Source: Geosiphon pyriformis (Eukaryota; Glomeromycota; Glomeromycetes; Archaeosporales; Geosiphonaceae). Taken from it: a DNA stretch of 64,000 nt. The notes below the pieces were generated by a model. That model did not search any database, was not told the origin of the DNA, and worked only from the letters and a program-made list of their open reading frames with translations. Location of the stretch: the NCBI GenBank assembly GCA_016748015.1, contig JAAOMT010000400.1:579874-643873 (forward strand), given 5' to 3'. Made by a program: the position numbers and the translations under genes. This document shows positions 9,913-20,640 of this stretch, piece after piece; the stretch's first letter is position 1; each line of letters opens with the position of its first letter.

Positions 9913-10855
9913 TGATTGTTGTTGACTGTAGGTGTATGGAATATAAGTGTTGTTGGCTTGAGTGGTTTCTTTCTTCCTTTTCTTCTTTCCACTCCCAACT
10001 CAATGGTTCTTTTTGTTTGTTGTCAGTCCAAGTCAAATCGTCTGTTTCCCAGGTCAGTTCCTCTTTTTGCTTTCTCTTTGGGTTGTCATTCCATGAGAGT
10101 ATCAGTAGTAGTTCATTGTGGTTGGCATCAGCCCAGGAGACTTGGTAAGCTTCCCAGGTAGGTTTTTTTTTCTTTTCCTCCAGTTTGATCAATAGTTTTT
10201 CTCTTGGAGGAGTCTTGAAATGGCCACACATGGCTGGTACATGTATGTGTTGGCCCTGATATGTTAGCTGGAGTTCCTGGGTGTTCCAGTCTAATGTCGC
10301 ATTGACTTTGAATAGCCAGTCATTACCAATGAGAGCTTGGTATTGGGTGGCTTTCATCACTAGAACTTTAATAAAAGTCATGATGCTATTGATTTTGCTG
10401 ATTGGAGTTTTGGTCACTCTATCAGCTGTGATAATTCTGGTACTAGCAGCTCGATCTATGAATTGTCGTGTGATAATGCTGCCTGCTGAACCACTGTCAA
10501 GAATTAGTTTAATGTGATGGCCATCAATTTTCACATCAGCATACATGGCAGTAATTGGCTTTTCTTCCAGTGCAGCTTCACTAAATAATGGCGTGTTTGA
10601 CAGTTCCTCAAGTTCAAATAGAAAAATGGTGTTCAGTGATTTGTTGTTGGTGACTGTTGCTGGCAGAATATTGCTGGTATGTGTTTGTTGTTTTTGGGTG
10701 GGTTTCTGGTTGCTGAGTGAGGTGTCTTCTGGGGTAACCAGAAGACTTAAATAGTTCTGGAAATTCGGGTTTTGGGAATTCCCGGTGCCTGAATTCTGTT
10801 GACGAGATCCTGTTTGACTGAAGGGGCTGGGAATCAGCTGATGAACTACTATCAA
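9878..10855 (-). CDS. Element B retropepsin segment, open reading frame
   Basis: 325 codons without a stop. The N-terminal third is Gln/Asn/Ser-rich linker from Gag. The protease core has LILDSGSAGSIITRQ with the catalytic DSG intact, preceded by the strand ITAMYADVKIDGHHI. A second conserved strand reads ALIGNDWL. The C-terminal part is charged, with repeated TWE, LTW and SWE blocks, and ends in a stop before the Cys-rich module in another frame. Retropepsins cut the Gag-Pol polyprotein as dimers. The segment is part of a dead polyprotein, though this domain looks undamaged. Confidence 0.8.
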   Translation of the reverse strand: MIVVHQLIPSPFSQTGSRQQNSGTGNSQNPNFQNYLSLLVTPEDTSLSNQKPTQKQQTHTSNILPATVTNNKSLNTIFLFELEELSNTPLFSEAALEEKPITAMYADVKIDGHHIKLILDSGSAGSIITRQFIDRAASTRIITADRVTKTPISKINSIMTFIKVLVMKATQYQALIGNDWLFKVNATLDWNTQELQLTYQGQHIHVPAMCGHFKTPPREKLLIKLEEKKKKPTWEAYQVSWADANHNELLLILSWNDNPKRKQKEELTWETDDLTWTDNKQKEPLSWEWKEEKEERNHSSQQHLYSIHLQSTTIIDLSPTQTDMR

Positions 10856-10957
10856 CGATCTCCAGTTTTGCTGCGTGATTCTTGGCCTTTGGATTCCGCT
10901 GGCTGGTAAGTTTTGTGGTGGGGTCTAAATCGTTTGGGGTTGATAAATTGTTGATGG

Positions 10958-11959
10958 TGTTACCAGAGGTTTTTGGTCTCTTTTCTTAAATGTTGTTAAT
11001 GTTGATTTGTTGTGAATTCACGTTTCCAGGAAGTAGTTGGACCTCCAGTAACTGAATTTATCTTCAAATTATCTCCTATAATTTGAACTTGTTGGGCTTA
11101 TGAGTGGAATGGCCAATTCCATGCCAGTTGTTTTATGTAGTTACATTGTAGTAAACATCAACTCTTTCCCAGGAATTGCTTGTTTGGAAGCTCACAAAAA
11201 ATGTGTAGTTACTTTGCTGTGAAAGTCAACTCTTCTACAGAAATCTTGTCTGTAGACTACTCTAATAATTGTAATAAGAAAAGAAAAGAAAAATAAAAGA
11301 AATGTAAAAGAAATAGAATTTTATCAAGAGAAACGTTTTTCTATCCAGGCCTGGAGTCACTAACAGTTTACTGAAATTGGTAGCTAATCAATTTCAAAAT
11401 GTTAGTTGGGTTTTGGGGATTTTCCAAGTGCAATAATTAAAGAATTTGGTTTTTCGAATTATTTGATATTTATTTCTTTTTGTGTACGTAGAAATGGTTT
11501 TTAAGTAATAAATCTAAAGTAAGATACATTTTCTCAAAGAGAGATGCTTTTCTTTTATACAACTTGTCGTAACACTATTCTATGAACTTGAACTTTGCTA
11601 TTTTCTACAATTTTGCTAAACTAAAGATACATTTCGGTGAACTACAAGTTATTTCTGCAAATTATTAAATATTTCAGTGAACTATCAATTATTTCGGCAA
11701 ACTATCAATTATTTCGGCAAATTTCTACAAATTTCAGCAAACTTTTGAATGTTATATAGTTCGGAGTATTGCATGATTTGATCATTGCAATTAGGTTACA
11801 TTTGTGTTGTGTACAAATTGAGTTATTAATTAAATGATAATTTCGGACATTTTGCTAATGTAATAAGTGATAATTTGAAACAATAATATATGCTAATTAA
11901 TGATAGGATTTATAAGATAATTTCATGCTAAATAATATTTCTAATTTTATCTGGTAACA
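10958..11959 (-). repeat. Solo family-C LTR (LTR2) nested in element B
   Basis: 1002 bp from TGTTACC to GGTAACA. Both flanks are the gag-protease linker of element B, so only an LTR is left, as expected after LTR-LTR recombination. Flanking tetranucleotides are ATGG (10954-10957) and GTGG (11960-11963), a 4-bp TSD with one mismatch at best. The minus-strand TATAAAAG lies at 11552-11559, and six 20-bp tandem units lie at 11631-11750. Confidence 0.88.
11631..11750. repeat. 20-bp tandem repeat, 6 units, in LTR2
   Basis: Six exact-length 20-bp units beginning ATTTCGG, ATTTCTG or ATTTCAG, one more than in LTR1 and LTR3. The extra unit is a near-copy of its neighbour (CAAACTATCAATT), which suggests slippage or unequal crossing-over. 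Confidence 0.8.
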
Positions 11960-13937
11960 GTGGTTGTGGTTGATACATTACCTGTGGCTGTTGCTGATAA
12001 ATTGAGACCATTGGTTGATAACTTGAAGCTTAATATACTGGTGGTTAATAAATTAATTATTGCATCATTGACAGATAAGTAGTTTAATATTGTGTTGAGT
12101 TTGATTAATGATTTGGAGTTGAGAACCAGTGATTAGGGTTTCAATATTGATTTTCCGATCATTGGTTATTTAAATGCTGACAGCAGTTGATTTGAATATG
12201 TTCTTGTTTACCACAATAGTGGCAGATACGCGTTTTCTGTTGCTACTGTTGATTGGTTGATGAAAATGGACATGGTTAATTTTGGGCACAATTAGAGATT
12301 TCTTGATTATTGCATTATTGTGGAGGCTAATAAATGGCATAATTGTCAGTTAAGTATCCTTCCAATCTCTTATTAATTGATTTACTGAACTTCTTCAATT
12401 TGGAATCCAATTCAGATAATCTATTTATTACTAGATTAATGGCTTGGGCGTGGTTAGCCTCTGACTCAGCAGATTCAAAATCTTTGGCACGTGTAACTGC
12501 GTCTTGAAGTGTGCCTGAGTGCAACAGCCATACATGTTGCAAGATGCTGCTGCACAGACCACGGATAAACTGATTGAGAATCTGTGGTGCTGTGAAGTAG
12601 TTAGTGTTAATTGCTTGAATTTGGTGCAAATTTTGATGGAAGCATTTCAGGTAAGTAGTGACTGTTTTAGTTTCTCCTTGTTTCATGGTGGTGAACATAT
12701 TAACTAGGCAATTGATGCTGTTATTGTTGCTGAAGTATCTTAGGAATTTCACTTTGAAGGCATCGAAATCTTGTGGTTTATTAATCAAACTCTGGTACCA
12801 TAAATCAGCGGTATCCTTGAGAAAGTAGAGAATGGCTTGCATTGCTCAGGCGTTATTCCATCTGTTGGCTGCAATGGCCTTTTCTACATCATTCAGCCAT
12901 ACTTGAGCATTATCCTCTTCACCAGTAAAGTTGTCAAGTTTTGCGATTGGTGCGTAGGCCATTGGATCTAAGTTAGGTGGTTGTGGTGGCTATTGAAACA
13001 GTTATTGTTGTACTGGTTGTTGGGGTGGTAGTTGAAGTGGCTGTTGTATGAGTTTGGCTATGGGATTAATTGGCGGTTAATTGATGACAATTACTGGAGA
13101 TAAGTTTTGTTGATTAATTAATTCGGGGTTTGGATTGTTCTGCCTTTGATGATTCGGAGTTTTGATTTCCGAAATTTTTAGATTTAGATTTTGCTGAGCT
13201 TGAAAATTTGGGGTTTCAACTTTCAGGTTTTTAGTGATTGGGTGCTGGTAAGTAAATTCTTGGTCTTCTGATTTTTTTTCTTCTTCCTCAGATAGTTCCC
13301 ACAGGGTAGTGATTCCAAAGTCCAGTTGAAACAGCAGTGATCAAATTCCTGATGGCATTGGTGATCGCGATTTGAATCCTTCAAAGTATTTGCTGTATGG
13401 TCCTAATAATTCTGTTTTTTTTTGTCTACTTTGGAATGGGAATCGTCTAAATGTTGATGTCGCAGTTGATGGGAATGTGTCTGTTGATAATATGTTGATG
13501 GTGCTTCTAGGTGTATAGTGGTAGGATGGGTTGCTTGGGGATTCAATTCTGTTTTTCTTCCAAGTAGGTGGCTGTATTTTTCTGGGTGTTATTGCTGGTG
13601 TTTGTAGTTTTCCCTTGTCTTTACTAGTGTATGTAATTGGATATCTTTGTTGAGCATGGTGTTCAATTTCTTTGTTAATTTCAGTGATGATGGATGCAAA
13701 ATTATGATTTGTTGGTAGGTTGGTGTTTTGAATTAATTCTCTATAGAAAATTTCTCTTGTTGATTCGGTATTCACTGGTGTTTTTAATAAAGAAAAAATC
13801 TTTTTGTTGACGTAAAAATTGAAGGCTGATTCAGCAGATATATGATTGTGGTTTAATCCCAAGTATTGACAATAGTATTGAAATAAAGATTTTGCGAATT
13901 CTAAATGGTTTGCTCTTATATTTTTTGATTCTGTCAC
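11960..13937 (-). pseudogene. Element B Gag (broken)
   Basis: The N-terminal region (13341-13937) is a 198-codon frame with a Tyr/Asn-rich start (QYYCQYLGLNHNH...FNFYVNKK) and a basic Pro/Thr/Ser tail. The capsid-like region (12327-12842) reads LKDTADLWYQSL...FLRYFSNNNS...TYLKCFHQNLHQI, a retrotransposon Gag fold, followed by ITRAKDFESAESEANHAQAINLVI-type helix text. A CCHC zinc knuckle lies at 12183-12224 (CHYCGKQEHIQINC). Stops separate all parts. The apparent first codon of the N-terminal frame is GTG, and I see no ATG upstream. Confidence 0.85.
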
Positions 13938-13953
13938 TTTTGGATGGTGTTTG

Positions 13954-13998
13954 TTGGTGCTGGTTCTCTGTAAGATTATATCTCACAGGGAGCACCAA
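13954..13998 (-). promoter_or_regulatory. Primer-binding-site hairpin of element B
   Basis: One base inside the 5' LTR, on the minus strand, the sequence TTGGTGC plus an 11-base arm is followed by a short loop. The complementary arm then ends in GCACCAA, with an unpaired ACCA bulge. TGGTGCTC would be the tRNA-primer complement (a tRNA ending GAGCACCA). The same structure occurs in element D (39269-39313), with G-T and mismatch substitutions in the arm. Confidence 0.65.
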
Positions 13999-13999
13999 A

Positions 14000-14879
14000 T
14001 ATTACAGGTGATTATTTCTGCTGTTGAATTAAATAACAATCCGTAACTTGGTGCTCAAAAGCTACTTCCATGGATGAGGTTCTACAAGTATTGTATCTGA
14101 AGGTTTTGATGGAGTCCTTTGTATAATGAACAGAGATTCAATAGTGTTGATAGTAGATGTATCTTTCCAAAAGTTTTCCCAATTTCTTTCTCAGCATGGT
14201 GGCCAGATTTAGTCTGGCAGTCATGTCCTTCTGGTAAGCTATCTGATAATATATAAAATCCTACCCTTATTTCTGGGTCTTTTACCAGGCTATCCTTAAC
14301 GTCAATAACTCAGTGCTTACTCTTTTAATTAATTAGTATACAACAACAAAATCAAAGAAGTAAAGAAGATAAAATAAAGAAAATAAAATAAGAAAATAGA
14401 GAAAATAAGCCAAGACAATTTGGTATGTTAGTATCTTGTCAATAGCCATGATCAAAAGCTATTGTTCTAGCATGGTTAAGTATCAATTACTATCAACACT
14501 TTATATTGATAGTAAAGAGTGAGTTGAGATATGAAATAATTCTTTATTTGATGATTTTGTCTCTAGGCTAAGGATTCTGTAGTATCAATTCTGTCTTTTC
14601 TGTTTCTATTACTACTGCTATATATACATATTTGAGATTTTCCAATTCCTCAATTCTTCATGACGGAAATCCTGGGATTTCTGGAATCCTGCAATTCCTG
14701 ATGAGAGGAATCTTGGAATTCTGGAATTCTGCAATTTCTTGTCAGGGAATCTTGAAATTCCTGGAATTCTGCAATTCCTCTAAGAGGAATTCTGGAATTC
14801 TACATTTACTACATCTACCTCCAATTGGCTAATATCTATTGACTAATAATACTATATTTCCTATATTCTATGAGTAACA
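14000..14879 (-). repeat. Element B 5' LTR
   Basis: 880 bp. It starts TATTA (TG changed to TA) and ends TAACA in + orientation, and pairs with 3751-4627. It carries the same inverted-motif array (14635-14800) and TATATATA region. It is followed by the right copy of the GTGG duplication. Confidence 0.92.
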
Positions 14880-15660
14880 GTGGGTAGAAGCAAGAGCCAC
14901 TTCAGATCAAACAGCAGTTTCTATTGCTAATTTCATTTATGAAGATATCATTTGTCACCATGGCTGCTCCAAAGAACTTTTATCTGATAGAGGAAGAGCT
15001 TTTCTCAGTACACTGGTTGAAGAACTTGTAGAAAAATGGAAATACGTCACAAACTTTCCTCTTCTTATTACCCTTAAACAAATGATCTAGTAGAATGTTT
15101 CAATAGAACACTGTGTAAAACCTTAGCCAAAACAAGTAAAAAAACAAACTTATGGGACAAAGTACTGTCTTTAGCTTTGTTTGCTTATAGAACTGTGAAT
15201 CATGACATAACAAGTTATGAACTCTTTTATCTGTTCTATAGACAAATGGCAACACTACCAATAGAAACTGATATTGAGACAATACCATTTGAAGAAATTA
15301 CAATAGAGAATTACAAAAACATTTTGCAAAGAAGACTTGGTACCATTTTTGACTCATTAGTAAAAGCACAAATAGTTGCTTTTGAAAAGATAAAACAGTT
15401 TCAAGAAAAGCTTAAAAAGAAGAAAACCTATAAAACACTTTCTTTAAGTATTGGTGACTTGGTATTAGAATACCGTTTAGACAGAAACAATATTTATAAT
15501 GATAAATTCTCTAGCCAGTGGAAAAAACCCTTTATAGTTAACAAAGTTTTGAACAATAGTTCTTATATTCTTCAAGATCAATCTGGAACAATCTTTAATG
15601 ATCGACCTGTTCATGGCATGCGACTCAAAAAATACCACAAATGACCTGATTAGTTGCCTG
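14880..15660 (+). pseudogene. Element A integrase C-terminal half
   Basis: After the second GTGG copy the integrase continues as VEARATSDQTAVSIANFIYEDI. It retains the second catalytic Asp (LLSDRG) and the Glu region (LVECFNRTL, about 15085-15115), although stops and frame changes occur near 15080-15180. The open C-terminal part 15177-15644 has a long basic helix (EKIKQFQEKLKKKKTYK), an SH3-like strand (LSIGDLVLEY) and a KKPFIVNKVL...RLKKYHK tail. Confidence 0.87.
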
Positions 15661-15745
15661 TTGTGGTAATACTGACTCAAATGATCAACAAAAATCAAGT
15701 ATAAATAAACACATCATTTCCAAAACAGAGGTATCTTCAATTAAC

Positions 15746-16402
15746 ATGAACAATTATTTTCTGGATCAAAACATTCAAAATGCTTTCTATACTCTTCATG
15801 AGTATTGGATTAAAAACTATCCAAATGCTATTCTAACCATTGGAAAACAAACTACAATAACTGACAACAGTGGAACACATACTATTATCAGACCAAAGAA
15901 AACAACTACCAGAAAAAAAAGAATTAGTAGCAAAATGGATAAGTATTTGCTGGAAAGTATAACAGCAGCAATACTTGTACCTTCTATCACAATTAGAAAA
16001 ACAATTAAAGAAATCTTGTCCATAGACAAAAACTTGTCATATAAAAGACAACTAGAACTCTATGGTTGCCTTGGTGAAATCATAGAAAACATAAAACTCA
16101 TAAAGAAAACAACTTTTGAGATACAAGTGAAAATTTTGGACATTGTATGATTAGATGTTCCAAGAGTTTTAACCATTGCAAGAAAAGCCAAAACTTTAAT
16201 ACAAAAATTTGGTTTCTTGGATACAAAACTCATTTCACCTCAAGTATTATACACCCTATCTACAAAAGACTTCAATAAATTAGTTAGCTTTGAATTAGAT
16301 AAAACTCTTCAAATAGATTACATTATAAATAGCTTGATTTTGCTGGAGCTCAATCTCTTTAGAGAGGATGATGTTATGATTGAAACTTATACTTCTTATT
16401 AA
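15746..16402 (+). pseudogene. Element A ORF3 (env-position ORF of unknown function)
   Basis: 219-codon frame from ATG to TAA, beginning MNNYFLDQNIQNAFYTLHEYW. It then has an ITDNSGTHT strand, a basic patch (PKKTTTRKKR), a helical middle (IKEILSIDKNLSYKRQLELYGCLGEIIENIKLIKKT) and an acidic end overlapping the LTR by 31 bp. One in-frame TGA lies at 16148-16150, where E has CGT. It is homologous to 52832-53488 in E. No signal peptide or transmembrane segment is evident. Low-level resemblance to the B/D and C ORF3 N-terminus suggests one family; function not recognised. Confidence 0.72.
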
Positions 16403-17059
16403 TTATTACATGTATTAGCCATTGATGTCATATGATTAGCCACACTATTTTAGAAAGTGATTGTTGACTTGATCAATGACCTGATGATTGACTTGATTAT
16501 TGACCTAGTTGTTAACCTGATCATTGACCACTTTTGACAGCTATATAAGCAATGAATCTCTTAGCTATAGAAAAGTATGTAATAACAAGCATCTGAATAA
16601 TTAAAAATAAATAAAATAACAACTTTCATCTTAATTCTTCTCTTATCACTAATTTCTCTTTTCCTATCTTCAAGTATCTAAACATCTTAAAGATAAAAAA
16701 TTACTTGTTGGCCTTTTTCTAATGTATATAATTGTAGCATTTGAAGATTATTTGAATAAATGTAACTGAAAAGCACAAGTTGATACCTGATATTGAATTC
16801 GAAAAGCACTGACATGAGACATAGAATTATACCAGTGGTGATCAATTGTTGATAGTACGGACTATTTCTCTACCTTCAGATTCCCCAGTTACCTTTGAAA
16901 AGAATAGTGACTGAGATATTTTATGAGACTGATCTTGTACATTAAATCTATACTCATTCAATTCACTCTTTAAAGTTGAATTCCCCTTTGATTATTTCCA
17001 TCATTTTACAATTCTGTTCTCCCTTGCTATTCATTAGCTTGTTACTCCAACCCATAACA
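16372..17059 (+). repeat. Element A 3' LTR
   Basis: 688 bp from TGTTATG to CATAACA, homologous to 46480-47134 and 53458-54100. A purine tract (TAGAGAGGATGA) precedes it. Six 12-bp units (16459-16530) lie just upstream of TATATAAG (16542-16549), followed by AATAAATAAA near 16600. The following tetranucleotide is ATGT, but the other end of A is outside the window, so its TSD cannot be tested. Confidence 0.9.
16459..16549 (+). promoter_or_regulatory. 12-bp repeat block and TATA box of element A LTR
   Basis: Six 12-bp units of the pattern GAT(C/T)ATTGACCT lie 11 bp upstream of TATATAAG. E has four units in its 5' LTR (46568-46615) and three in its 3' LTR (53546-53581), each at the same distance from TATA. 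An activator-binding array is inferred. Confidence 0.65.
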
Positions 17060-17625
17060 ATGTTTTTTTTTCTTCTGCTATAATGAGAACACTCTTTAAA
17101 TATGTATTAAATATGGGCTTGTATGCTATAATATGCAAGAAATTTGTGTTCAAGGATTGGTATAAGAAAGCAGTAACAATTTTTGAATCTCAAAAAGAGG
17201 CATTGGCAGTTGTTGTTACATATGTAAAATAGTTTGTGAAGTAACATCATTTATTGATTTGGCTTAATAGAATTAAGCTTAAAGCTAAGATAAAAAAAAT
17301 TGGTCTGGTGAGTGATAATGGAATGGTATATGATGCAGTAGATGGTTTGACAGCTAAATTGTCAAATAGTATAGTCTAACTTTTTGGTATTACTAAGTTT
17401 TTTACTATTAGTTTTGGTAAGTATAAGCTGTACTTTTTTTTTTAGGTTTAAATAATAGTATTAGTATTGTTGTGAGTGTATAGTGTTGTTTTTTCTGGCC
17501 CAAGTGGCTGGTTACATATAATCAGTATATAAGTCATATTTAGTTGAAGTCATTTAGTTTGACTCTGTATATTAGATAGTAATTAGGCTTCACTTATTAA
17601 ATATATAATAATAAAAAAATTAACT
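17060..17625 (+). pseudogene. Decayed LINE ORF2 C-terminus and 3' UTR
   Basis: The translation (for example CKKFVFKDWYKKAVTIFESQKEALAVVVTYVK, then stops) matches the end of the LINE ORF2 type seen at 22565-23839, including its final stretch LFGITKFFTISFGKYKLY. The following DNA matches that LINE's 3' UTR (GGCCCAAGTGGCTGGTTACATAT). Element A inserted into the upstream part. Heavily mutated; not coding. Confidence 0.7.
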
Positions 17626-18565
17626 AATTTAACTAATTTTTTTAAATGTTTAAAGTTTTAATAATAAATATTATTATTTTATATAAAATATTATTTTGTT
17701 TGGTTTATAATAAATATTATAATTATAATTAACCAAAAATTCAATATATTTAAATTATTTATTATTAAGTTTTTTTTATCTTTAAGCTATTTAAGTTTAA
17801 TATTGTCAATATAATATTTAATTTTTATTTAAAAAATATTTTTAAAAATATTTTAAAATTTAAATTATTGCTGTTGTTTTTAATTTTATTAATAAAAATT
17901 TAGTTTAGTAAATTTAAAAGTTTTGTTAACATAAATAATTACTATTTTATTACAATTAAAATAAAATAAAATAATACTAAATATTGTATGAAATATATTT
18001 TTATAACTAATATAAATTTTTTGTTAAAATTAGAATTATAGTTAATTTTATTTTTAGAGTATTAAAAAATTTTTATTATTTTAATGTTTATTAGTATTTT
18101 ATATTTTTGTAAAACAAATAGTTAAATAATTAAATAAATTTTAATAAATTTTTCTTAATTTTATTGTGTTTTAAAAAATTTGAATTATTATACTTTAATA
18201 TTTCTTTAAAATTAGATTTAATTATATTTTTGTTAATAATTTGGCCATAAAATATTAAAAAAAATTTAATATTTGATTTCAATTTTGTTTTTTGTAATTA
18301 TTAAAAAACTTTTTGCAGATAAATTAAATAAACTTTAAAAATTGGTAAACCAAATTATTTAATTTTTTTTAATTGTATTGTTTATAAAATTTTTATTTTA
18401 ATTATTTAAATAGATAATTAAACTTGTTTTATTTTCTAATTTTTTAAATTTAATTATTAAAAAAAAATTGTTATTGTTATTTTTAACTTTAAAAAAGTTT
18501 TTAATTCTTTTATAATTAAAATTAATATTTGAAAAAAAGTTATATTTAATAAAAATTATTATATG
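17626..18565. other. AT-rich desert, nothing recognisable
   Basis: Mostly A/T homopolymers and TTTAAATT-type text, without open frames longer than noise and without RNA-gene structure. Probably decayed repeat by analogy with its neighbours, but I see no direct match. Confidence 0.6.
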
Positions 18566-19660
18566 TATTAAAATTTAATATTTGGACTAAAGTTAAAGAT
18601 TATTTAGGTATTTCAAATAATAAAAATGCTGATAAACTAGCTGATATAGTATTGTATTTGGGTTTAGTGTTTTTTGTTCTTATTAATAAAAGATATATTA
18701 GAACAAATAGAAAAGCAGTATTCAAAAATGCTTATTATTTTACTTAAGATGTTTTTAGAACTATTTATTGTGTTTACTAAAAAGTTGGACCTAAATCTGA
18801 TATTATTAATAAAAACATGATTAAAAATATCGATTGAATTTGAACATTATTAGTTTAGTATTCTGATTTACATATAACATATGGCTTTATAAGCAAACCT
18901 ACTGCTGATTTGTATTCATATTTTATAAAAGCTTTGCATTATTGATTGCTTGTTGCTGTTTGTAAATATTTGTATGATAAAAAATACTTTAGTGTATTGT
19001 GTCTTTATTGTGAAGAAGTAGAATTTTCTGATCACTTTTTTATGTACAAAATAGATTCTTGGTTTGTATTTGATTCAATAAAGTTACTTATTAGGTTTGG
19101 GCTTATTATTATCTTGTGTTTTACAGATGCTTTTTTTGTATATATTTAATAATATTGTCTATACTGCTTTATATAAGGATTTTGTGTTTAAAAAATAGTT
19201 TTTGAAAACTGTATTTGTTTTTGGTTGTACTAAGACTGTGAGCAAAAAAATTATTGATTTTGTGTAAAGCTTGAGAATGGTCTATTGTACTAAAATATGA
19301 TTGATAAGATTTAAATATAGAGTGATTATAAAAAAAAGAGATTTAATTACATGTAATAGTTTGGTATCTTTGGTGATTTGTGGTTTCTTTTTTTTGCTTT
19401 TTGATAACATAGTTAAGTTGCTTGGAATTACAAAGGCTCATAGTATAAATTTTGGTTCTTATAAGCTTTACAATTTTTTTTTAAGTATAGAATGTATAGT
19501 TTCTGTTATAATAGATTTATAGTATTGCTTTGATTGGCTTAAGTGACTGATTATATGTAAAAAGTACATGATTTGTGTCTAGTTTAAATTACTTAGTCTG
19601 GTTTTTTATATTAAATAGTGTTTAAGTCTTATTTATTAACTATTAATAATAATATATTTA
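18566..19660 (+). pseudogene. Decayed LINE 3' fragment (RNase H end, zinc motif, 3' UTR)
   Basis: Faint but ordered matches to the younger LINE. They are KVKDYLGISNNKNADKLAD (end of RNase H), GFISKPTADLYSYFIK, and VCKYLYDKKYFSVLCLYCEEVEFSDHFFM, where CxxC and H of the zinc motif survive. Then comes a C-terminal segment (19301-19522) and the shared 3' UTR (TTGATTGGCTTAAGTGACTG, 19531-19550). Many C/G positions have become T/A. Confidence 0.7.
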
Positions 19661-20640
19661 AATTTAAATTGGTTTTTTTAAAAATTAAATTATTAAAGTT
19701 AATTAATTGGTAAAATATGTAATTAATTTTGTTAATACTTTAATAACTTGAATTTTTTTTATTAATAATAAATTTTTTTTGTAATAAAATAAAATATATT
19801 GTTTTTTTTATATATTTAAAATTGAAATTTTGGTTAAAATTTTGGTTTTTTATAAAACAATTTTGCTAGTTAAAAAAAAATTTTGGTAATTTTTAAATAA
19901 TAAAATAAACAAAATTTAATTTTTTTATTAAATAATAATTTATTAACTTATTTAATGTTTTTTTTTAAGTTTTAAATTTATAATATGTAAATTATAAAAA
20001 AAACTAAAACTTAATTAAATAATTTTATTAAAAAAAATACAAATTTAAATTATATAATTGGTAAAATATATGCTAAAAATTTGGATATAATATTTAATAA
20101 AATTATATTTAATTAATATAATAAAATTAAGTTTTATAATTGGCTGTTTGATGCTAATATAATTTGTTTTTTATTTATATTAATAATTTTTTAAGCAATT
20201 TAAATACAACTAATATAAGAACTAATATTATAGTATTTTTTAAAAATTTGAATATAAATATAAATATCAAATTATTTAGTTTGGTTTTTTTACAATAATT
20301 AAATTGCAGACTATTATATTAACTTTGAAATGTGTTTTTTTTTGTATAGGTAAAATAAAATCTAATAGCTAAACAGTTTTAAATATATATTCTTTAAATT
20401 TAATTATAATTTTATTAAACTTTTATAATTATTGTTGAATTAAATAGTAGGATATTGCAAATATTATCAAAAAAAACTACATATTAATTGATATAAAATC
20501 AAAGAACATTTTAGTAGTTTAAACAATAAAAAAACTAATATTCTGATTAATATTATTTTTTTCTTAAATATAATGCTTTTAATCTACTTTAAAAAAAAAT
20601 TATTAAGATTAATAATTCAGTTGTGTTAAAAAATACAAGA
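19661..20640. other. AT-rich desert, nothing recognisable
   Basis: Extremely AT-rich, with no frame or motif I can support. It may contain the upstream portion of the older LINE copy that becomes recognisable from about 20640. Confidence 0.5.

Larger units (their letters stand above)
3751..14879 (-). mobile_element. Element B: complete Ty3/gypsy-type LTR retrotransposon
   Basis: Full-length minus-strand element, about 11.1 kb including a nested solo LTR of 1002 bp. Both LTRs, the primer-site hairpin, gag, protease, Cys-rich module, dUTPase-like domain, RT, RNase H, integrase, ORF3 and a polypurine tract (4628-4645 region) are present in order. RT before integrase marks it as Ty3/gypsy type. 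The 4-bp TSD GTGG is intact. The two LTRs differ by about 6-7% by eye over the first 330 bp, nearly all transitions. Stops in every domain and an RT box changed to YLNN make it inactive. Confidence 0.92.

Noticed and set aside
9431-10161. Plus-strand ORFs across element B protease and dUTPase region
   Set aside because: Reverse shadows of the minus-strand pol frames, Cys/Leu/Ser-biased as expected for antisense.
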